Shown: positions 59,290 to 64,000 of the stretch, in pieces
How positions within the stretch are numbered: the stretch's first letter is position 1
How the letters are laid out: each line of letters opens with the position of its first letter
From: Candidatus Nitrosopumilus sp.
Lineage (GTDB): Archaea; Thermoproteota; Nitrososphaeria; Nitrososphaerales; Nitrosopumilaceae
Length of the DNA: 64,000 bases
Direction: 5' to 3'
NCBI RefSeq assembly: GCF_028278985.1
Contig: NZ_JANQTA010000031.1
Span: 1-64,000, forward strand
Notes under the pieces: generated by a model
Told to the model about the DNA's origin: nothing
Databases searched by the model: none
What the model saw: only the letters and a program-made list of their open reading frames with translations
Position numbers and translations under genes: made by a program

Positions 59290-61021
59290 TTGCAAATAAT
59301 ACGCATCCGCCAATGGCAAAGCCCTTAGTTATTTTCAATGAATTATCTAATGCTTTTGAATAGTCTTCAAAAATTCCCTGGCCCATAACTTTTACACTTG
59401 TTTCATTTTCTAAAATTTCATATTTTGCAGAAGTTGCACTTGCTTCAGCATTTCTGGCAATCTCTAGAAACCACTTTGATAGTTTCTCAGCACCTGTGAT
59501 TAACCCTAGTTGATAGTAACCATTCTTGTTTCTTGCTTTGACTGGTTGATAATGAGTATCTGATGTACAAATTTCTAATAATTGGCAATCTCTTTTTGCA
59601 AAGTTTTCAACTATTTTTTCTCTAACTCCGTTTTCCATGTTATTGGCATCTGCCCAACCCAAAAAGTATTTTTTATTATTAATTTTCAAACAAACAATTC
59701 CTAACCCTCCCATTCCAAGATCTTCTGTCCACACATCCATATCGTCTGAGTTTGCATAACCGTATTCAATTGGATAACTTTCTTTTGAAATGAGAGTATC
59801 CAAACAAGATTTAGCTGCTTTTAGCATATCTTCTCCGTCTTCTTTAGAGATTTCTTCGCCCATTGCATTATGGCAATCTACAATCATTGTTTTTTTGTAG
59901 TTTCTATTTTTTGCATATTGTTCTATTTCATTTTTCATATAGCTTGGAATATCTTCCATTCCATGTGGTGACAATGATAAAAAGAGCAACGGATTGTTTC
60001 CAAACAATAATCCAATTACACGCGATTTGTTTATTTGAACAGTAACAGGCTCTGTACATTGTAATCCTTCTTCTTTTACCTTACTGTTTTCTAAATTTTC
60101 AAGATATGACTCAACCTCATTTCTAGATGGTAAATTAAGTGCATGATCAGATATACTATGCATAACCATCGCAGATGATTCTAAATTTTTGTAAATTAGG
60201 TATGGGATATTGCTTCCACCTACTGGGTGATATGGACCAGGATGGATTTCAGGCAACACCATTCTGAATTCTTTATCCCCTTTCGATGTAGATAGTCTAA
60301 TTTGTGATGTCGATACTTTGGTTTCACTAGAACGGTCTTCCATAATTTCTTCGGCATCTGAAAAGTCATTTCCCTGTGATGCAAGATATGCTTGAATTGT
60401 TTTATGTGTACTTTGCATTCCTGGTCTTCCCGCTCTATCTGTCATAAAAGACCATACACTTGCTAAAATTAAAAATGAAATTCCATATCCTAATGACAAT
60501 GAATCACTTAACATTGGAATCCACAAGTCTTGTGGAAGTAGTACTAGAAACATTGCCATTGGTTGAACAAAACAAATTGCCCATGCTTTCTTTAGACTTG
60601 CACCCAATGTTGTTGTGTATATTCCAATTCTGAAACTCGCAAAAAGGAACATTCCAAGAGTAATGAAAAACAATGATGTTTCTTTAACAAGTACAACGCT
60701 TGCAAGTAAACCAAATAGCATTGTTACTATCCATAACATGTTTGCAAACAATGATGAATGCAGAGATTTTGAATACTCTCTTTTCTTTGTAAATCTAGTG
60801 TCAAGTAATTGAGTCAAAACAAGAACTGCAATAATTGCTGGAAGTCTGTACCAAACTTGCTCAAAATCTAATTCCGGTAAATATGCAAAATATGTTGTAA
60901 GTGTAATTACAGCTCCAATTACTAAAGATGCAACTAGTGAGAAATAATGTGATGATGGATTGATTAGTGTAAGGGAGAACCTATTATGTATATTTGAAAC
61001 ATCATCTGGTTGATTTTCCAT
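59273..61021 (-). CDS. DUF2070 archaeal membrane protein
   Basis: 582 residues. N-terminal half: about eight membrane helices (first NPSSHYFSLVASLVIGAVITLTTYFAYLP); C-terminal half: soluble domain with MVLPEIHPGPYHPVGGSNIPYLI, VDCHNAMGEE and ICTSDTHYQPVKARNKNGYYQLG, with His/Asp/Cys residues that could bind a metal; a final hydrophobic helix. Archaea-only family; function unknown. It lies seven bases after Sec61beta, suggesting a link to protein export (inference). Confidence 0.9.
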   Translation of the reverse strand: MENQPDDVSNIHNRFSLTLINPSSHYFSLVASLVIGAVITLTTYFAYLPELDFEQVWYRLPAIIAVLVLTQLLDTRFTKKREYSKSLHSSLFANMLWIVTMLFGLLASVVLVKETSLFFITLGMFLFASFRIGIYTTTLGASLKKAWAICFVQPMAMFLVLLPQDLWIPMLSDSLSLGYGISFLILASVWSFMTDRAGRPGMQSTHKTIQAYLASQGNDFSDAEEIMEDRSSETKVSTSQIRLSTSKGDKEFRMVLPEIHPGPYHPVGGSNIPYLIYKNLESSAMVMHSISDHALNLPSRNEVESYLENLENSKVKEEGLQCTEPVTVQINKSRVIGLLFGNNPLLFLSLSPHGMEDIPSYMKNEIEQYAKNRNYKKTMIVDCHNAMGEEISKEDGEDMLKAAKSCLDTLISKESYPIEYGYANSDDMDVWTEDLGMGGLGIVCLKINNKKYFLGWADANNMENGVREKIVENFAKRDCQLLEICTSDTHYQPVKARNKNGYYQLGLITGAEKLSKWFLEIARNAEASATSAKYEILENETSVKVMGQGIFEDYSKALDNSLKITKGFAIGGCVLFATSLFL

Positions 61022-61028
61022 AGTCTCT

Positions 61029-61193
61029 TCACGGAGCTAGAAAGATATCGATAACCCATGAAATTGAAATTAGACTAATGGGTATTGATACTACAATACG
61101 TGGATCAACTCTAAACCCTTTTGTCTCATCTTCAAAGAATCTCATGAGACCCCCACTTGATGCTGGAAGTGGTGCTGATTTCTTATCTGCCAT
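61029..61193 (-). CDS. secG: Sec61beta / SecG preprotein translocase subunit
   Basis: 54 residues: MADKKSAPLPASSGGLMRFFEDETKG, the highly conserved cytosolic part of archaeal Sec61beta, then a single membrane helix (IVVSIPISLISISWVIDIF). The small third subunit of the SecYEG/Sec61 channel. Lies between the p27-like gene (34 bases upstream) and DUF2070 (7 bases downstream) on the minus strand. Confidence 0.93.
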   Translation of the reverse strand: MADKKSAPLPASSGGLMRFFEDETKGFRVDPRIVVSIPISLISISWVIDIFLAP

Positions 61194-61227
61194 TTAATTC
61201 GAAAACAAGGATTTTAACATAAAAACT

Positions 61228-61554
61228 TTATTGTTTATTTTTGACCTTCTCTAGAGTTTCTAGTACTGAATTGATCGATTTTAGAATTTCTTGTTGTTTT
61301 TCATGGTCTGATTCATTTTCTAGATCCTTAGACAACGATTCCATCTTTTTTTCAAGCGTAATCTCTAATTGTGACTTTGTGACTTTTTCTGTCTTTGGAA
61401 CTTCTTTCTTTTCTGGCTCTCTACCACAACTAATGCATAATGCATGTCCCTCTTTCATGACTCTAACTCCTTTGCAATAAGGACATGGTTCACTAAGTAA
61501 AGTGGCTCCTTTGAGTAACATTTCTGCTGCTTTCTTTGTCAGATCCTTAGACAT
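61228..61554 (-). CDS. autoantigen p27 (SSSCA1)-like zinc-ribbon protein
   Basis: 108 residues. KKAAEMLLKGATLLSEPCPYCKGVRVMKEGHALCISCGRE is the family's zinc-ribbon signature (CPYC...CISC). A coiled-coil tail follows. Function unknown in archaea. First gene of the p27-Sec61beta-DUF2070 run, divergent from aIF1. Confidence 0.88.
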   Translation of the reverse strand: MSKDLTKKAAEMLLKGATLLSEPCPYCKGVRVMKEGHALCISCGREPEKKEVPKTEKVTKSQLEITLEKKMESLSKDLENESDHEKQQEILKSINSVLETLEKVKNKQ

Positions 61555-61652
61555 GATTTTCTCTCTGTTTTCTATCTAAAAAATACAATTGTTTTGATGT
61601 TTAATATCAAACAAGGCTTAATAGTGTGAATAATTGAAATGAATTCGAACGT

Positions 61653-61961
61653 ATGGCGGTAATTTGTAATACTTGTGGTCTTCCCGATGACCTATGTGCT
61701 TGTGGTGAGCTCGCCAAAGATAGTACTAAAATCATTATCCGATTAGAAACTAGACGATTTAAGAAAAAAGGAACTATGATTGAAGGATTAGATCCTAAAC
61801 TAAACAATCTTGAAAATGTTGCAAAAGAACTAAAAAACAAATATGCTTGTGGCGGAACTGCCAAAGAAGGTTACATTTTCTTGCAAGGTGATCATCGTGA
61901 TACAATCAAAGATACTTTGATTGATTTAGGTTTCCCAGAAGAAAGCATAGAATTACACTAG
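61653..61961 (+). CDS. translation initiation factor aIF1 (SUI1)
   Basis: 102 residues: an N-terminal zinc knuckle (ICNTCGLPDDLCACGE), then SUI1 fold with IIIRLETRRFKKKGTMIEGL and GGTAKEGYIFLQGDHRD. aIF1 monitors start-codon choice on the 30S subunit. The next gene, the CPBP protease, starts eight bases after its stop. Confidence 0.96.
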   Translation: MAVICNTCGLPDDLCACGELAKDSTKIIIRLETRRFKKKGTMIEGLDPKLNNLENVAKELKNKYACGGTAKEGYIFLQGDHRDTIKDTLIDLGFPEESIELH

Positions 61962-61969
61962 TAATCAAA

Positions 61970-62956
61970 TTGGAATCATCTAACAAAATACTTCAAGCTC
62001 TTGGTATTCCTTATTCTGCAATATTGTCTGTACTTTTTGGATTACTCTTGGTATCATTACCAATAGGAGTTTTTGTAGTATTTGATAGTGAGATTGGCAA
62101 TGACATTAACTATGAATTTCCTATTTCTCACTTGGAACTTTTTGAAGGAACTGATTTTTACCAATCTTCAATTGATGTGAGTATTGGCGATGCATTTGTT
62201 GTTTTGTGGACATTTTATGTAATTATTTTTGTGATTGCTATTTTAGGACCAAAACATAATTTCTTAGAATCTCTTTCTCCCATAATTTCTCGTGGACAAA
62301 TTGATTCATCAAACTATATGCTTGGTATAACAAAATGGTTCTCAATACTTGTTTTTGCTTCTGCAATTGTGACATATTTGCAAGATTGGATTGGAATTCC
62401 AACGACCCCTCCAATGGCTGAAAATGAGTTGATACAATTTTTCTATGTCAGTTTGGCTCCTTTGATTGAAGAATTTGGGTTTAGGATCCTATTGATTGGA
62501 ATTCCTCTTTTTATGATGTATTCGAGACGTACTTCTTTGAAATTTTTTGTAAAAAGCTTGTGGCATCCTTCCAATCTTGATATTATTGACTCTAAAAAAG
62601 CAATTTTACTAATTGTATTTGTTGGTGTTTTGTTTGGATTTGCCCATATTGCATTTGGTGAATCTTGGAGTGAAGGAAAATTTGCCCAAGCATCAATTGG
62701 TGGAATTATTCTAGGGTGGGCCTATCTTAGATATGGTTTTGTAGCCTCTCTTTTGATTCATTGGGCAACAAATTACTTTATTTTTGCATATGCAAATTTT
62801 GTTTCTCAGGTAAATTCCATTTCAATTGAGAATGCATTTACTCATTCCTTGATGTCTTCATTGGAATTATTGTTGCTAGTATCTGGAGGAATATCTCTAA
62901 CCGTCTTATTGGTAAATCGATTTTATTCTAAAAGAGAGCCTGAATTAGAGGTTTAG
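61970..62956 (+). CDS. CPBP-family intramembrane (CAAX-type) metalloprotease
   Basis: 328 residues from TTG 61970, about eight helices. The active-site triad of CPBP/ABI proteases is present: EE-x3-R (IEEFGFR), F-x3-H (FGFAHIAFG) and H-x3-N (HWATNYF). Possible role in maturing membrane or prenylated proteins; the substrate is unknown. Operon with aIF1. The 3' end overlaps tfb's end by 12 bases. Confidence 0.92.
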   Translation: MESSNKILQALGIPYSAILSVLFGLLLVSLPIGVFVVFDSEIGNDINYEFPISHLELFEGTDFYQSSIDVSIGDAFVVLWTFYVIIFVIAILGPKHNFLESLSPIISRGQIDSSNYMLGITKWFSILVFASAIVTYLQDWIGIPTTPPMAENELIQFFYVSLAPLIEEFGFRILLIGIPLFMMYSRRTSLKFFVKSLWHPSNLDIIDSKKAILLIVFVGVLFGFAHIAFGESWSEGKFAQASIGGIILGWAYLRYGFVASLLIHWATNYFIFAYANFVSQVNSISIENAFTHSLMSSLELLLLVSGGISLTVLLVNRFYSKREPELEV

Positions 62957-63853
62957 TGCTACTTTCAAACCCTTGTATCTATTTCTGATTGTAACTTCAG
63001 TTACTCCGGCAGCTTCTGCAACATCTCTTTGTGTTTTGTTTTCTCCATTTGTAACACATGCAACATAAAGTGCTGCTGCTGCTAATCCCATAGGATCTTT
63101 TCCTGCAGAAATTTTGTTTTCTTCTGCTGTTTGTAAAATTTTAGTTGCTTTTCTTTTTGTTTTTTCTGACAAACCAGCTTTACTTGCAATTCTTGAAATA
63201 CATTTTATTGGATCAACAACTGGCATTTTCAAATTTAATTCCCTTAACAACAAACGATAACATCTTGCAATGTCTTTTCTTTTGATGTTACTTGCTTGTC
63301 CAATATCTTTTAGTGTTCTTGGAGTTTCAGTATCTCTACATGCTGCATAAAGTGCTGATGCAATCAAAGCAGAAATTGAACGCCCTCTAACTAATCCTTT
63401 TTCTAATGCTTTTCTGTAAATGTAAGCTGCTTTTTCAATAACTGCATCACCTACTGCAAGTTTATCTTTTAATCTGTCTAACTCACTAAATGCTTGTCTA
63501 AAGTTTCTATCAACTGGTTCGTGAACTTGACTTCTACTATCCCATGTTCTTAATCTTTCAATTGTACTTTTCATTGATGCAGTTAGTGGTTTTCCTGTTG
63601 CATCTCTGTTTTGAGGATTGATTACAGTGGCTAATCCCATATCGTGCATTGCAAGTGATGTTGGAACTCCTGCTCTGCTTTTGTTTTCACCTTCATTTGA
63701 AAATGAACGCCATTCTGGACCTGACTCTTCAACTTTATCTGTAATTACAAAACCACATTTTCCACAGAAGTTTTCTCCTGTGTTGGCATCTGTTACTAGA
63801 GTACCTTGTCCACATCTTGGACACCTGTCCTTTGGATTTCCGCCTTTAACCAT
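62945..63853 (-). CDS. tfb: transcription initiation factor TFB (TFIIB)
   Basis: 302 residues. N-terminal zinc ribbon (DRCPRCGQGTLVTD...CGKCG), B-reader/linker (SGPEWRSF; RAGVP; ATVINPQNRDATG), two cyclin folds and a C-terminal HTH (VTEVTIRNRYKGLK) that reads the factor-B element beside TATA. ATG 63853 is preferred; TTG 63868 would add five residues. Thaumarchaea usually have several TFBs; this appears full-length and canonical. Confidence 0.97.
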   Translation of the reverse strand: MVKGGNPKDRCPRCGQGTLVTDANTGENFCGKCGFVITDKVEESGPEWRSFSNEGENKSRAGVPTSLAMHDMGLATVINPQNRDATGKPLTASMKSTIERLRTWDSRSQVHEPVDRNFRQAFSELDRLKDKLAVGDAVIEKAAYIYRKALEKGLVRGRSISALIASALYAACRDTETPRTLKDIGQASNIKRKDIARCYRLLLRELNLKMPVVDPIKCISRIASKAGLSEKTKRKATKILQTAEENKISAGKDPMGLAAAALYVACVTNGENKTQRDVAEAAGVTEVTIRNRYKGLKVALNL

Positions 63854-64000
63854 TTTTATATCTCCCAAAACCTTTTATGATAATATTTAACATTTTCTAA
63901 ATAATCCCTTATAAGTCTGCTGGTGATCTGGTACGAAAAACGCTATTTTTGATCTCTATTTTAGGATTTTTTTACTCTGATTCTAAAATTTTCTTTATTT
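63854..64000. other. non-coding end of window
   Basis: Upstream of tfb: TCATAAAAGG, read on the minus strand, lies about 25 bases before the tfb ATG and is its likely TATA box. Beyond that I see T-rich sequence with no coding frame. Confidence 0.4.

Noticed and set aside
1-64000. CRISPR arrays, insertion sequences, integrases, rRNA genes
   Set aside because: No regularly spaced direct repeats with unique spacers, no transposase or integrase motifs, and no rRNA-like sequence were found by reading both strands.

Overview
The window is AT-rich DNA (about one third G+C by eye) from an ammonia-oxidising-type thaumarchaeon, closest in flavour to Nitrosopumilus/Nitrosarchaeum. The grounds are archaeal general transcription factors (TBP, TFB), class I lysyl-tRNA synthetase, archaeal-type Elp3, Sec61beta, aIF1, type II methionine aminopeptidase, F420 biosynthesis genes cofG/cofH, an ammonium transporter with PII proteins, a plastocyanin-like blue copper protein, a TackOD1-type response regulator, and secreted proteins carrying a thaumarchaeal W-W-x-x-G module. 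Many genes have an A/T-rich TATA-like box centred about 27 nt before the start codon and no Shine-Dalgarno sequence, so leaderless transcripts look like the norm. I used that spacing to choose several starts. I see no CRISPR array, integrase or insertion sequence.

Layout. 0-9 kb: end of a P/Q-rich protein, peroxiredoxin, aquaporin, a methyltransferase pair, tRNA-Arg(GCG), a secreted nuclease-like protein, a universal stress protein, an anchored deiminase and a 43-unit pentapeptide-repeat protein. 8.8-11.6 kb: an accessory-looking island of very small Cys-rich (zinc-ribbon) genes, several under 60 codons, interleaved with inverted-repeat elements that look like structured RNA or miniature repeats. 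11.6-22 kb: blue copper protein with four repeats, PAS histidine kinase, CBS protein, DNA glycosylase, Nramp-like transporter, DUF1254/1214 secreted protein and ferritin. 22-27 kb: DICT and roadblock-like small sensors, a nucleotide-sugar-epimerase-like protein and more tiny zinc-finger and single-helix membrane genes. 27-34.8 kb, mostly minus strand: coiled-coil protein, lysS, elp3, H1-like basic protein, Na+/H+ antiporter, purM, PAC2 protein and a winged-helix regulator.

34.9-38 kb is a nitrogen-sensing block: a long PII-like protein, two microproteins, PII, Amt and a roadblock-like protein immediately after Amt. 38-47 kb: cation/Ca2+ exchanger, the cofG-cofH-tldE operon, DICT protein, HtrA protease, glycosyltransferase plus SRPBCC protein. 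47-64 kb: TBP, DUF1512, map, response regulator, tRNA-Pro(TGG), a 1090-residue lamin-tail/Ig-repeat secreted protein, tsr3, an oligopeptide-type solute-binding protein, a PD-(D/E)XK nuclease, DUF2070, Sec61beta, p27-like zinc ribbon, aIF1, CPBP protease and TFB.

The most notable regulatory DNA is two abutting TTAG-N6-CTAA boxes before ferritin, a related TAG-N6-CTA palindrome before the blue copper gene, and a perfect palindrome exactly equidistant from the divergent PII and Amt start codons. The most unusual structure is the pair of ~100-nt inverted-repeat elements (10073-10173 and 10877-10975). They share internal sequence, while their outer stems differ in sequence but keep pairing. Family assignments are from memory of motifs; no database search was run.
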